From the NCBI GenBank assembly GCA_965153355.1, contig OZ231128.1, forward strand, positions 8,122,001-8,186,000: a stretch of DNA of 64,000 bases, in the 5' to 3' direction. The notes beneath the pieces were generated by a model. It ran no database searches. It was not told where the DNA came from and worked only from the letters and a program-made list of their open reading frames with translations. Source of the DNA: Flaccisagitta enflata. Taxonomy: Eukaryota > Chaetognatha > Sagittoidea > Aphragmophora. Positions 29,776 to 42,297 of the stretch are shown piece after piece. Position 1 is the first letter of the stretch, and the number at the start of each line of letters is the position of its first letter. The translations under genes and the position numbers were made by a program.

Positions 29776-30263
29776 AAAAAGGAAAAAAACTATCTACATT
29801 AAAAAATTTTTAAGATGAACTCATCCTGGTTTCTGTGGTTTTGTTCATTTGGAAATAGCAGATATAATTATAAACTTCTTCCCAACTTGTAAATTTGCCC
29901 ATGAATGATAAGAGCATATTATCTATAATAGATTAGAATGGCTTAGAATATTACTTCCAAAAACTTTCACAAAAATTTTTAGTGAAAAAAAACGGGTTAT
30001 TTGATGTGTTAATGATTAATGTGATGTGATGTGATGTGATGTGATGTGTAATGATTAAATGAATTATAGGCCACTAAATCATATTGTACCATAGGTGTAC
30101 ATAAAGTTTCTTCCAAGGTCGTGACTAGCTGGAATGACTATAGTTGAATTTGCCCACGTACAAGGCAAGTATTGCGGCTCTCAACGTAATAATTAAGTGG
30201 AGATGGAATCAAGAGGATAATAAAACGTCATTGAGTTTCCTGTTTTTGTTTTTTTTATTTCAG

Positions 30264-30332
30264 AAACCATTCACGATTAACAAAGAAGAATGGCCAAAAA
30301 GAAAAAGCACCAGAAAAAAAAAGATTGTATAA
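30264..30332 (+). CDS. Possible terminal exon, unknown gene
   Basis: A strong acceptor (pyrimidine run ending TTTATTTCAG at 30263) opens a 22-codon frame, KPFTINKEEW then a Lys/Arg-rich end, with TAA at 30330-30332. Its phase (0) could follow a phase-0 donor in the CIMIP2B-like exon 5, but no good consensus donor is visible there. It may belong to another gene or be chance. Confidence 0.25.
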   Translation, partial: KPFTINKEEWPKRKSTRKKKIV

Positions 30333-30452
30333 AACGATGCTGAATAACGATAATATGATTAATGGTGCGCGATAGTGAGCGTTCAATTTGCCCTGAATTG
30401 ATAAAAAAAAAATCATTGACGAGCGGAGACACAAATACATGCAAATTATCAT

Positions 30453-31085
30453 AACCAGTACAGGCGGCTATCGCCGTGAGGAAAAAAAGTCATAAGCATT
30501 GGCTAGCTTCCATCAAGCTGCAGTTTTTTGTTAGAATTAATACAGTGCAAGTGTGTTTTTCAATTGTGATAAAAATCAAAGAAAATAGGACTGAGCAAAA
30601 TGAGCTAGAGAAGCTAAAATTCTCAAAATCACTCACACAGAAATAAATCAAATCTTTTTTTATCTATCGCATTTAGAATCAGAAAAAATAAATTGAGCTA
30701 CATGAGCTAAATGAGCTAGAATACTCAAAAACACCCTCACAGATGAGCAGCTATGCTCATGAACATGTTTTCTTGTATTTGCATGCTCAAGCAAACATAC
30801 ATACACTCCTTTTTTTTATCTTAAAAAGAAATAAAAAAAAACTTAATTTGTTTTTTACGTGAATAAATCTTAAATAAATCCTTGCCCAAAAAATGTTTGT
30901 TTAGGAGATTTCTGCTTGGCGCAAAATTAAAGACAATTATCAGATATACTCACCCTATCAATTTCATTAGAGGCCTAAATCAGCCAGATGAGATGCACAA
31001 CTTTCTCATCAGAAAATAAAAACCATATATCTCTGGAATATGTCAAAAAGTCGTAGACCAACTTTGACTTTTATCCCGAATATCA
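30453..31085 (-). repeat. Dispersed repeat family D1, copy B
   Basis: Inverted relative to copy A: starts ACCAGTACAGGCGGCTATCG, ends CAACTTTGACTTTTATCCCG. Includes GAGCTAAATGAGCTAGAATA and GTATTTGCATGCTCAAGC. Confidence 0.75.
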
Positions 31086-31142
31086 TTTATTTATCATCAA
31101 TATCACCCCGCATAGTAACTTTAAGACCGTGCTTTTGCAAAG

Positions 31143-31192
31143 TTACCATGACATGACATAACATGACATGACATGATATGACATGACATGAA
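31143..31192. repeat. (ACATG)n pentanucleotide
   Basis: About nine ACATG/ATATG units. Confidence 0.85.
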
Positions 31193-31404
31193 AATATGAA
31201 ATTAGGTATCATTTCCGATTTCATACGTGCCTCAAAAAACTTGTAAAAGAAATTGTATCCATTCATAGAACTTTTTTAAAAGATAATGACAAATGATCAA
31301 ACCATTAGAAATGGCAACTCGTCTGATTGTCAAATCAGCCCAAAATATAACATTGCTCTGTCTAAAAAAAGTCCAAAAAACCTTCTACTGCAGGCCGAAT
31401 GACG

Positions 31405-31548
31405 AAACAAGGCCGGATACACGTCACCCTAGTAGCGGACGTTTGGGCAGGGGTAGTAGTGCTATAAGCGCTCGCAATTCAAAACTATGAGAGACCGATG
31501 GACCGTCCAACACAGCAAAGTGTAGAGTCGCGTGACCGCAACTAAAAA
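31405..31548 (-). repeat. HP hairpin repeat
   Basis: AAACAAGGCCGGATACACGT, TTTGGGCAGGGGTAG, AAGTGTAG, hairpin GAGTCGCG TGAC CGCAACT, then AAAAA. The stem has one T-G type wobble. Confidence 0.72.
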
Positions 31549-31905
31549 CGACATCAGGAGGATAAAAGCTTGAAAATTTGCACTTTTTACGGACAAGAAA
31601 AGGAGAAAAATCCATTCTATAGAAACAATGTGAAATATAAACTTTAACAAGCCCAACGCAGGGTTGAAATCTTTAAGGGTTGGGCAGGGAATACTAGAAA
31701 ACTACAGTACAACGGTATTTCACCCTTACATACCTTACCATGATCTATAACACTACAGAAAAGAAAAAAAAACACTATGTTTAAGTAATATTTCCGAGAT
31801 GACGGACCCACCAACGGATGGATGAACTGACCGAAATTGCGATGTGCAGAATCACGTGTCCGCGACTGAAAATGGCAGTTTTAAGTATAACGAGATATGT
31901 TTGAC

Positions 31906-32200
31906 ATTCTGACACCTCGTAATCTGGGGTGAGATTAAACCCTGGGGGTTGCTTGGGGTGGCTTGGGGTTGCTCGGGGTTGAACCCCGAGTAAACCCCAA
32001 GCAACTCAAGCTCGGGGTTTTCTCGGGGTTGTTCCGGGTTGCTCGGGGTTGCACTGTTAGAAACAGTGACTACACTATGACATCAACCCCGAGCAACCCC
32101 GAGCAACCCCGAGCAACCCCGAGCGGAACCCGAGCAATTCCAAGCAACCTCGGGGTTTAATCTCACTGTTTTACGTTACAGATTACCTGGTGTCTGACTC
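31906..32200. mobile_element. G-rich foldback element
   Basis: Outer inverted ends GACACCTCGTAATCTGG / CAGATTACCTGGTGTC; inner GTGAGATTAAACCC. The arms are CGGGGTTGCT decamers on the left and CCCCGAGCAA on the right, around a GTTAGAAACAGTGACTACAC loop. Runs of four Gs every few bases make quadruplex or a long hairpin possible. Confidence 0.7.
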
Positions 32201-32353
32201 TTTAAGCATAATAAACTGCAACTTGAATGATGATAGTCGAACTCAGTCCTTTTGTGGGTATGTATTTCATCTGTATTTCATTTGTATTCCATCTGTATTC
32301 CATCTGCGTACATAAATAGGTCTGGGAAAATCTCGAAATCAGAAATCGTCCAA

Positions 32354-32526
32354 AACAAGGCTGGATTCGCGGTTTCCCCCGTCGCGTGGTGGTGGGCAGG
32401 GGCAGTGATGACCTTGTTTTTTGGGAGGAGCAATGAAGCTTAAACCCGCCCTCAAACGCCAAAAAAAGCACAAAGTGTGACTGACAGACGGCCCGTCCGA
32501 CTCATAGAGTCGCATGCAATCGACTA
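32354..32526 (-). repeat. HP hairpin repeat, decayed
   Basis: AACAAGGCTGGATTCGCGGT, GTCGCGTGG tag, GGGCAGGGGCAGTGATGACC and a terminal GAGTCGCATGCAATCGACT. Confidence 0.68.
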
Positions 32527-32697
32527 AATAGTCTCACACGAAAAATGTCAACGACACTGCTCCGAAGTATCTTATTTTTCTTCTTTTATCGATATGAATA
32601 GACAGAGATAACATATCAGGATACATAACGATTGAATAACATGATGCAGCTTGTAAACCTTGCCATCCCCTAACTTTTCAGAAATAACACGCTTTAT

Positions 32698-32886
<189 letters not shown>

Positions 32887-33299
32887 GATACATTTTCGAC
32901 GGACAGACACCCAAAAAAATACCAGTTTGACAGTATGACAAACATGCACCAAGATATTCCAAAGTAACAGTGAATGAATAGATGGACGAATGGATCTTTT
33001 CAATAGAAATCAGGTATTTTTTTCTTGAAACATCAATCAAAAACATTTCAAAAGATCGTTTCAAACACACGTTGACGATATAGAAAACTTCTGCCTATAA
33101 CTGTACATACAATTTCAATGACGATTTAACAGTTGGAATGCATGCCCTTTTTATAACAATACATACACATAAATATATGCACTGTGAAAACGACGCGCGT
33201 GTCAATACACTGTAAAAACGCGCATATCAACTCGAGGTTGTGCTGTTCATTTTTTTCTCATCTTTTTTTTTTCTCTCGGGAGTAAGAGGCCTCAGCCAG

Positions 33300-33720
33300 G
33301 TTTTCATATGAGACAAAGGGCGTGTTTCTAGTGAAGATGAAAAACGCGTTTGTTCCCGTGAAACGCGATGACAGTATGAACACATATTCAAGATTTTCAA
33401 CTGTCCCACAGGGGAGTGAGCGAAGTGAGTGACCTCTATAACTGGCTGTGTCCGTTGGTCTGTCTGTCTGTCTGTCGGTTGGTAACGCATTCGTTCGACG
33501 ATCCACACGTCGCACCTTTTTGGCCTACTTGGCCTTGTTGTCAAGACTTTTCTACGAACGCCACTTCACCTGGAAGATCCGCCCGTCTGTCGGTACCCAC
33601 TTTTTCGGCGTTTTTGAGCTTATTAGCCTCACTGGCTCTACCTAAAACGCCCTTCTGATTCTATCACTGGACCTGCCCATCCGCATGTGACTGGGTTAGA
33701 CCTTAATCCGGCCTCGTTTT
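33300..33720 (+). repeat. HP (GGTGCG subfamily) and GGGCGTGTTT repeat debris
   Basis: One GGGCGTGTTTCTAGTGAAGA repeat (33308-33390). Then an HP-type copy from GACCTCTATAACTGGC (33431) through GTCTGTCTGTC to tag ACGTCGCACC and GGCCTTGTTG (33540). Then a partial second copy ending CCGGCCTCGTTTT. Confidence 0.62.
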
Positions 33721-34190
33721 GCTGTTTCAAAGGCGGTGTGGTAGCTTTCTCTTTGACCGAAAGTGGTCAGAATTTCGGACCAAACGCAGTTAACGATCGT
33801 TAACAATCGAGAATGAGCTGAACTGAATTCTGGTCGTACCGATGCTCTTGACAGTCGGCGGGCACAACGGTTAATCCTTTCTCTATCGTTTCAATTCAAT
33901 CTCCCCTTCCAAAATTGGCCCACTGGTTGCTACCCTCGAGCTGCGATCGCCCTTGTCCCCTCTCAGTAACCGGTTACCAGACCAGATTCTGTTGAATCGT
34001 TTTGGGATTGCCGCCAACTTCCAAGTCGGCAAGATCGTTCGGAGAGTGGCCTGAAACACGGGGAAAACTACCAATCGATGTTCTCTTTCGAAAAGAGGTC
34101 GCTTTATTTCGTGGCTGAAGTTAACGCGTCCTTCATCTCAGGCGTCAGGCTATTTGCATGATTTGGCTCTTTGCCAATGACGGCTGATGC
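33721..34190. other. Unique-looking sequence, no gene assigned
   Basis: Higher in GC than its surroundings. A 63-codon minus frame (33883-34074) matches no family I know and has no splice support. Confidence 0.4.
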
Positions 34191-34199
34191 CACGCAATC

Positions 34200-35215
34200 A
34201 ACGGGTATGACGTGACAGCAGCCGCGACAGCACACCAGCAGCCGCAGCAGTAGTAAGTTACTACCAGTAACAGCATTGAGACGACTGCTTCATGCGGGTA
34301 TGACGTGACAGCAGCCGCGACAGCACACCAGCAGCCGCAGCAGTAGTAAGTTACTACCAGTAACAGCATTGAGACGACCGCTTCATGCAGGTATGACGTG
34401 ACAGCAGCCGCGACAGCACACCAGCAGCTGCAGCAGTAGTATGAGGTAACAGCAGCCGCAACAGCACATCAGCAGCTGTAGCAGTTGTGAGCAACTAGCA
34501 GTAACAGCACTGTGACAACCGCTTCATGCAGGTATGACGTGACAACAGCGGCGACAGCGCAGCAGCAGCTGTAGCAGTAGTAAGCTACTACTTGTAACAT
34601 CACTGTGACGAACGCTTCATGCGGGTATGATGAGATAGCAGCCGCGACAGCACAGCAGCAGCTGCAGCAGTAGTTAGTTACTATTAGTAACAACACTGAT
34701 GACCGCTTCATGTGGGTATGATGTGACAGCAGCCGCAATAGCACACTAGCAGCAGCTGCAGCAGTAGTAAGCTACTACCAGTAACAACACTGTGACGACC
34801 GCTTCATGCAGGTATGAGGTGACAGCAGCCGCAACAGCACAGCAGCAGCTGCAGCAGTTGTGAGCTGCTGGCAGTAACAGCACTGTGAAAACCACCTCAT
34901 ACAAGTATGACGTGGCAGCAGCAGCAACAGCACACCAGCAGCTGTAGCAGTAGTAAGCTTCTACCAGTATCAGCACTGTGACGACTGCTTCATGCGGGTA
35001 TGACGTGACAGCAGCAGTAACAGCACACCAGCAGCTGCAGCAGTGGTGGCTACAATGACAACCACTTTATGCGGGTATGGTGTGACAGCAGCCGCCGCAG
35101 CACACCAGCAGCTGCAGCAGTAGTAAGCCACTACTAGTAACAGCACTGTATAGTGACAGACGTGACAGCAGCCGCGACAGCAGAGCAGCAGCAACTTTTG
35201 AATTAGCAACGGTGT
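34200..35215. repeat. ~93-bp CAGCAG-rich minisatellite, about 11 copies
   Basis: Unit GGTATGACGTGACAGCAGCC, GCGACAGCACACCAGCAGC, AGCAGTAGTAAGTTACTACC, AGTAACAGCA, TGACGACCGCTTCATGC. The early copies are nearly identical; the later ones diverge. Frames read Ala/Cys-rich runs only. Confidence 0.88.
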
Positions 35216-35398
35216 AGCAGCGGTTCTGGTAGTAACTGCAGCAAAAGATAGAATGATACTATTAGCAAAACCAGTAGCAGCAGCGACAGTGGCAACAGTG
35301 AAATTTTTTACAGCATTGATAGATAGATGTGGAAAGAGAATTTGATTTGGTAGTTGGAGGAGCATTTTCAAACGCAATCATACAATTACTAATGATTT

Positions 35399-35717
<319 letters not shown>

Positions 35718-35719
35718 AT

Positions 35720-36535
35720 TCTTTTGCGGGGTTCTGTCCTTCTTCATCTCCGCTTCGATGACAGCAAAAGACTAATCCATCATCCGCGTCAGTCAACTTT
35801 TAACCTGAACTTGACCATGAAAAAGTTTGACGGCACATAGAAGCTCCTTGTCAGCCAAATGTGGGGTTGGATTGGGCCCATCTTGAAACGGCAGTTTTCG
35901 TTTTGGGTTCACCTGGCAGTGTTAGAGAAATATGAGAAATATGTCATGAGAATGTATGAGGGAAAAACAATGTTTGTTGTTCTGTACTGAAGGGCCTGTA
36001 GATTCAAATGATTAACAGCAAGGGCTAGAAGCAAGAAAGTAGAGTAAAACTTATTTAGTCTTCTCGTTTGCTGAAGCTAGAAGGGAAGGAAAAAATTATT
36101 TTAGCGCCCAAGGGTTGAGGTTGAAAGAGCCAGCCACTTTCCATGAAAATTGGATACACGGCCAATACAATCAAGTACACTTGGGTTTAGGAATAACTAT
36201 GGCGAAAAAAGACTTTGTAAGGTGACCGAAGAGACTGATATGACAATGCAACAGATAGACGGACCAGCACAACCATGTCTCTCTATAACAACTAGGAAAC
36301 TTCATAGCAAATTACTTAAAAGAAAAAAGACCAGTCTGTGTAATACTTCCCAGCAGTAAGGTGAGGTTGCTGTTTCGCCTGGTTGAGCCTGTTTCGCGCG
36401 ATGCCTCGTGCCGCATTTTGCTTCGTCTTTGGTGTGCCCTTCGTTTTGTTTCGTGTTATGTTGCACATTATGATGCACACTTTAGGGTACACAATGCATT
36501 GCATGATGCGTTGTCCATTTGCTTTGCTAGTTTTG
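35720..36535. other. No gene recognised
   Basis: Only short frames with no family resemblance and no convincing exon borders. Confidence 0.45.
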
Positions 36536-36539
36536 TTTC

Positions 36540-36705
36540 ACGTTGCGTAGCACGTTGCATTGCACGTTGCGTTGAACGTCGCGTTTCATGTCGCATTGCA
36601 CGTCGCGTTGCACGTCACATTGCACGTCGCGTTGCACGTCGCGTTGCACGTTGCGTTGCACATTGCGTTTCACGTTGCGTTGCACGTCTCGTTGTTATCG
36701 TCACA
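36540..36705. repeat. 12-bp minisatellite (CGCGTTGCACGT)n
   Basis: About 13 copies. The multiple-of-three period keeps Ala-Arg/Val-Ala frames open. 36706-37617 holds nothing I can name. Confidence 0.85.
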
Positions 36706-37984
36706 TTGTGTTGTGCACGTAGCGTACTTCCTTTTTAAATAGTCTTCCGCCAAAGATATTCATTCAGTTTTTCTTGTTCCCCATTCTATTCGCAAGTTTG
36801 TTTTTTTTTTTCGATCAGAAATTCGTTCCTTCGAGTTTTTTTTTCTTCCTGAGCTCTGAGCTGAGTTCAGTAAATGTTCAGTAATTTAGATCCGCGCGCA
36901 ACACGGATATCGCGTTTACGGCAAAGCTAGCGCTTTGAAAATGTGTGAGAAGCCTGTGAGAGCAGGGGCAGGGGTGGGGGTGGGGGAGAGCGGGTGGGGG
37001 AAAAAGGCGCTTCGACGTCCTTGTCGAGGCTCCCCTCGGCAAGGATATTGAATCGCCTTAATTAAGCAAATAAAAGAATTTTAGCTTCCCTAGAAAAAAT
37101 CATCCGATTAGCATGAAAATTGAAGTGATATCAGAAGACATACACCTTAACTACCACCTAAAATTTTGTAGCAATCGGACCAAAATTTCCATCATTTTTT
37201 TTCAGATTTTAACTTTTTTCAAATTCCCTCCTATGGAGTCACGGGCAGTCCAGAAAAGGAGTAGTCATGTTCAAATTGTTCTAGCTTGTAAACGGTTTGA
37301 GTTAAAACTTTCGGACATGACTCATATAAAGGATCTTTTGAAGAGCTTTCTAACCATCACCGATTTTAATAAGTTTTTCTTGAATTGAGGTAGATAGAAT
37401 CTGTTTAAAAAATCCGCCATTTTCTTTTGTCGCTGATTGCTCAACGTCCAGCTGATGGTGCTCATTTGGTGCATGCTTTCTAGTGTAGAGTGTAGTCTCC
37501 ACTATGTCATGCTATATGCATCATGCTATTTTCATCATGATTTGATCGCTGCCCTACAAACACCTAATAATGAATGGCTTAATTAACCCAATCATTACCA
37601 GGAAACTGCTTATTGATTTTTTAGTCGCGTGTACGCGACTCTACAACCCGCTTCGTCGGTCCGTCGGTCGGTCGGTCCGTCGGTCGGTTGGTCCGTCCGT
37701 CCGTAACACTTAGCTTTTTTGCGTCGTTTTTGGACATTTTGGGTTGTCTGGAGTTATTTTGAGTCATTTTTTTGTTGTTTTTGGTCATTTTTGGTTGCTT
37801 TTAGTCTTTTTTGGTCAATTTTGGTCAATTTTGGTCATTTTTGGTCATTTTTGATTATTTACGTCACTTTGTTCATTTAGGTTATTTGTGTCATTTTTGG
37901 GCATTTAAAGTAGTTTTAAGTCATCTTCAGTCATTTTGGGACATTTCAGGTCAATTTTGGTCATTTAACATGGTTTTTTGGTAC

Positions 37985-38815
37985 GTTTTGGTCATTTATG
38001 TTTTTTGGTTTTTTGGTTTTTGGTTTTTGGTTTTTGGTTTTTGGTTTTTGGTTTTTGGTTTTTGGTTTTTGGTTTTTGGTTTTTGGTTTTTTTTGGTTTT
38101 TGGTTTTTTGGTTTTTTGGTTTTTTTGATTTTTCGTTTTTTGATTTTTGGTCATCTAACATGTTTTTTTGGTAGGTTTTGGTCATTTATGTTTTTGTTTT
38201 TTTGTTTTTTGGCCTTTTGGCTTTTTGGCTTTTAGGTTTTTTGGTTTTTTGGTTTTTTGGTTTTTGGTTTTTTGTTTTTTTGGGACAATTCAGATCATTT
38301 TTGGTCATGTTACATGGTTTTTCGGTATGTTTTGGTCATTTATGTTTTTTGGTGTTTGGGTTTTTGGTTTTTTGGTTTTTTTGTTTTAGGTTTTTAGGAT
38401 TTTGGTTTTTGGTTTTTTGGTCATTTAACATGGTTTTTTGGTATGTTTTGGTCATTTATGTTTTTTGGTTTTTGGTTTTTAATCTTTTGGTTTTTTAGTT
38501 TTGTTGGGACATTTCAGGTCATTTTTGGTCATTTAACATGATTTTTTGGTATGTTTTGGTCATTTATGTTTTTTGGTTTTTTGTTTTTTTGATTTTTTGG
38601 TTTTTTGGTTTTTGGGTTTTTGGTTTTTTTGGCCATTTAACATGGTTTTTTGGTATGTTTTGGTCATTTAAGTTTTTGTTTTTTTTTTGTTTTTTGGTTT
38701 TTAGATTCTTGGTTTTTGGTTTTTGTTTTTTTGGTATTTTGGTTTTTGGTGTTTTGGTGTTTTGGTGTTTTGGTTTTTTGGTTTTTTGGTTTTTTGTTTT
38801 TTTGGTCATTTATGT
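37985..38815. repeat. (GGTTTTT)n-type array with TGGTCATTTATG spacers
   Basis: GGTTTTTGGTTTTTT units in about six blocks, each headed by ACATGGTTTTTTGGTATGTT and TTGGTCATTTATG, so a higher-order repeat of roughly 100-200 bp. Confidence 0.88.
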
Positions 38816-38849
38816 TTTTTGGTATGTATTGGTCATTTATGTCATTTCA

Positions 38850-39365
38850 AGTCTGCTGGTTAAAGTCAGCTGGTTTAAGTCTGCTGGTTTAAGTCCGCTG
38901 GTTTAAGTCTGCTGGTTTATGTCTGCTGGTTTAAGTCTGCTGGTTTAGGTTGGCTGGTTTAAATTGGCTGGTTTATGTTGGCTGGTTTAAGTTGGCTGGT
39001 TTTAGTGTGCTGGTTTAAGTCTGCTGGTTTAAGTCTGCTGGTGTAAGTCTGCTGGTGCTGGTTTAAGTCTGCTGGTTTAAGTCTGCTGGTTTAAGTGTGC
39101 TGGTTTAAGTCTTCCGGTTTAAGTCTGCCAGTTTAAGTTTGCCTGTTTAAGTCTGCTGGTTTAAGTCTGCCGGTTTAAGTCTGCTGGTTTAAGTCTGCTG
39201 GTTTAAGTCTGCTGGTTTAAGTCTGCTGGTTTAAGTCTGCTGGTTTAAGTCTTCTGGTTTAAGTCTGCTGGTTTGAGTCTGCTGGTTTAAGTCTGCTGGT
39301 CTAAGTCTGCTGGTTTAAGTCTGCTGGTTAAGGTCTGCTGGTTAAAGTCTGGTTTAAGTCTGGTT
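38850..39365. repeat. 14-bp minisatellite (CTGCTGGTTTAAGT)n
   Basis: About 35 copies with few substitutions. Confidence 0.93.
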
Positions 39366-39659
39366 TAGTCATTTTTCATTGATTGGGTTGATGGAGTTGA
39401 TTAATTTGACTCAATTACAAAAGTCACCACTTTTTTCAGTGGTCCCGGCCTGTAATTGGGTGGGTTTCCACGGCCTCCAATACCTCATTAAGCTGATTTA
39501 TTCATCAATTCATTCAAGTCAATCTAGTCAACTAAATCATTTTATTCATTTCTTACATTTCTCCCTATTCAGTCATGTTGATTAAAAAGATACAATAAGG
39601 AGTCAGGTCAATTCAGTTTTTTATGTTTCGCACGCGACTTATAGGTGTTGGCCTTGTTT

Positions 39660-40500
39660 CCCAACTACTCACCTGGAAACCTAAATGAGCAAAAGTGAAA
39701 TAAAATAGAATAAAATGACTTTAAATATTATAAAATAACCTGCAAACACGTTAGCTGGACTTTGACTTGGAATGAATATAAATGACTCAATTACTGCAAC
39801 TGAATTGCTTGCTCATCTAAAAGAGCGCTTCTTGTCAGCTCTTGCGCGATTGCCTCGCATGTTACCCTCTCACTCTTTTTCTAAATTTTCCTACAGTCTC
39901 CTAGAGTCTCCTGGGTCAGAAAGTAACTTGGTATTAAGATTGTGAACAGAAATGTAAACTTCATGACAAAATCGGAACCATTTTTCGGCTTGGAACTTTT
40001 TTCAGTATTGATTTCTCATACTTCAAAGACAAATGATGGCGATTTCATTCGAGTAATTTGATGTGGAACACCCTGTAGAATACGCGGCTAAACACTGCAT
40101 CAGTGATCATCCGGGATTCCATGTTGTGGACGTGATTTCAGCGTGATTTCAGCGTCCTAAGCTGTCCTCTTACTCAGCATATCAAAGAACGAGGAAAACA
40201 AAAATCGAAGAACAAAATAAGTAAAGACTCAAAAAAGAAAGTATTTAAGTACGAGAAAAGTATGAGAACAAAATTTGTAAAAGACTCCAGGAAAAAAGAA
40301 CTTTTCAAATAGCATGGGTAAGTCTACATCAAAATATTGACGACAACTAACAGTAACAGTCTACAATCTACACTTTTGTTTCGTTAACAGATTACGTCAT
40401 CACTACTTTTTCAACCTTGACACATGTACAGTCACTCATACACTCTCAATCTAATTTATCAATTTAATCTTTTTTCTACAATTCATGGTCTTTCTGGTTT
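39660..40500. other. No gene recognised
   Basis: AT-rich, with short stop-interrupted frames only. Confidence 0.5.
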
Positions 40501-40505
40501 TCTGT

Positions 40506-40710
40506 AAACAAGGCCGGATACACGGCTACCGAAGTCGCGTGCGGGTGAGCAGGGGCCATATTTGAGGTCACCAGACCATTTGGGCAGGGGCGGTGACGTA
40601 AAAAAAATGAAATTATAAAAAAAAAGTAAAGTGTGACCAACCGACCAACCGACCGACCAACCGACCAACGGACAAAGCGGGTTGTAGAGTTGCGCGCACG
40701 CGACTAAAAA
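40506..40710 (-). repeat. HP hairpin repeat (TCGCG subfamily), complete 205-bp copy
   Basis: AAACAAGGCCGGATACACGG, CTACCGAAGTCGCGTGCGGG, CATTTGGGCAGGGGC, a CCGACCAACCG tract, AAGCGGGTTGTAG, hairpin AGTTGCG CG CACGCGACT, AAAAA. Confidence 0.83.
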
Positions 40711-41069
40711 TCACATAAAAGTTCGTAATGAAGATACAGCCACTTTTATGACAGCTAATAGTGGCAGACAGTTGGGCAAGCGCAGAAAACACACACATAA
40801 GAAAAAAACAAAAGAAAAACAGAAAACAAAAAACGCATGACAGACTTACCGACTGACAAACCAAAAAGTGGCATCAAAAGTCGCGTTTCTACGACTGGAA
40901 AATAAACCTTGTCCAAAAGATCAGGAAGATACTAGCATAAAAACCAAGATACATACAGAATGTCAAAATCGATCAGGCCTTTGTTGCGCACTCACAATGC
41001 TGCAAAACACTTGGTTTAAGTAGAATTGTTTTATTTGAAAACTGGTTCATTCTGTCATGCTAAGTAATG

Positions 41070-41284
41070 AGGAAAACAAGTGAAGCGGGGTCGCAACGTC
41101 GTTGCGAACGGGTTGGCAGGGGCATCAAACCCCCATCCATACCCACCCAACTCCCCTTCAAACACAGACATATACAAAAAAAGCTTCAAAAATGCTAGTT
41201 TTCCCACTTTTCAACTCGTGCTCACCAACGAACGGACGGACAGATGGACAAAGCCTCTTATAGAGTTGCGTATTCGCAACTAAA
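41070..41284 (-). repeat. HP hairpin repeat (TTGCG subfamily)
   Basis: AAACAAGTGAAGCGGGGTCG, CAACGTCGTTGCGAACGGG, GGCAGGGGC, AACGGACGGACAG, CCTCTTATAG, perfect hairpin AGTTGCG TATT CGCAACT, AAA. A second hairpin remnant is at 40883-40898. Confidence 0.8.
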
Positions 41285-41305
41285 TTTAAGACGGACAAGG
41301 CCCCT

Positions 41306-41500
41306 TGTCACTGGGCGTGTTTCTAGTGAAGACAACAAGCGCGATTGTTCCCGTTAATTGGCATGTCTCTATCTTTGTCTCGTATCCCTTTATCTTTCAT
41401 GTCTCTATCTCTATCTCATCAGGGCGTGTTTCTACTGAAGACAACAAATGCGATTGTTTCCATCAAGCGCGTTGTCAAGTTGAACACATACTCAATCGAC
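41306..41500. repeat. GGGCGTGTTTCTAGTGAAGAC dispersed repeat, two copies
   Basis: GGCGTGTTTCTAGTGAAGAC then AACAAGCGCGATTGTTCCCG at 41308. A second copy at 41424 extends to GAACACATACTC. Related copies at 5336, 22236, 33308 and 47777. Confidence 0.7.
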
Positions 41501-41864
41501 ACTATGTATTGATCTGCTAGAAACAAAAGTAAGTTGGGACATCAAACATTGGAGTTTTTGATCTGGACACATAGATATAGGAAATCTGTTGATCTGTTAG
41601 TCAGTTATCCATTGCGCTAGTCTACAATTCATCTTTCATCTTGTACACGCCATTGTAAAAGTCGCATGTCTGTTTAGGTATTGACTGGGTATTTCCTTAC
41701 TTAATTGGTTTGTTGGGTGATGGGACAGTTAGTTGGTTGACAGGTTAAACAGTTGGTTTTTCTATTGCATGGTTGATTTATAGGCTCACTGGGTCGAGGC
41801 GTTTTCTAATATTACCTACATACCCAAACTAGCAATGTTAAAGGCCTTGAGGAGTTACGTGGTA

Positions 41865-42179
41865 CTATCTTGATCATAATTCTTTGTTTACAAAAGAATA
41901 TGCTTGTAGTGAAAAAGATAAAGGTGGCATTCAAAAACTACTTCGATTGGGACCAATCTCATTCCAATAGCTCAAACTGTTTAGAAATGAGAGTGGTTTA
42001 AAGATGGCATGTCTTTTTCAAATTATCACAAGCAGGATTTTTGCTGCATTTTTGACAAAGACATGTTCCCTTTAAAATGGCCTCATTTCTAAACGATTTA
42101 AGCTACCGCAACCAAATTGGACGCAAATGAAAGAAGTAATTGATGAAAACAGATGAACGCAAAATTATGATCAAGGTAG
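41865..42179. mobile_element. TA-flanked MITE, CTATCTTGATCATAATT ends
   Basis: 315 bp with inverted ends CTATCTTGATCATAATT / AATTATGATCAAGGTAG and TA on both sides (41863-41864, 42180-42181). The interior has inverted GTTTAGAAATGAG words. Confidence 0.78.
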
Positions 42180-42216
42180 TAGATGCGTATTTGTGCCATT
42201 ATCGCTTGTGTGAACT

Positions 42217-42220
<4 letters not shown>

Positions 42221-42289
<69 letters not shown>

Positions 42290-42297
42290 TTTGTAGG
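42221..42297 (+). promoter_or_regulatory. TC-tract splice acceptor before the NTPase ORF
   Basis: A pure TC tract (to 42286) is followed by TTCTTTTGTAG, a good 3' splice site. The 73 bases between this AG and the ATG contain stops in the ORF frame, so this exon would start with 5' UTR. Confidence 0.5.

Larger units (their letters stand above)
37618..39659 (+). repeat. HP hairpin repeat expanded to 2.04 kb by internal arrays
   Basis: Head: TTTTTAGTCGCG TGTA CGCGACT (perfect), CTACAACCCGC, GTCGGTCGGTCCG. Tail: GCACGCGACTTATAGGTGTT then GGCCTTGTTT. The interior is a TTTTGGTCATTT region, a GGTTTTT array and a 14-bp array. Confidence 0.8.

Noticed and set aside
31143-31192. p53-type binding site in the ACATG repeat
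   Set aside because: Simple pentanucleotide repeat; resemblance alone is not evidence of a regulatory site.
33883-34074. 63-residue minus frame in GC-richer sequence
   Set aside because: Looks more protein-like than most, but I know no homologue and see no exon borders.
37113-37388. 91-residue frame, MKIEVISEDIHLNY and onward
   Set aside because: Not a family I recognise, AT-rich composition, no upstream signals; chance frame is likeliest.
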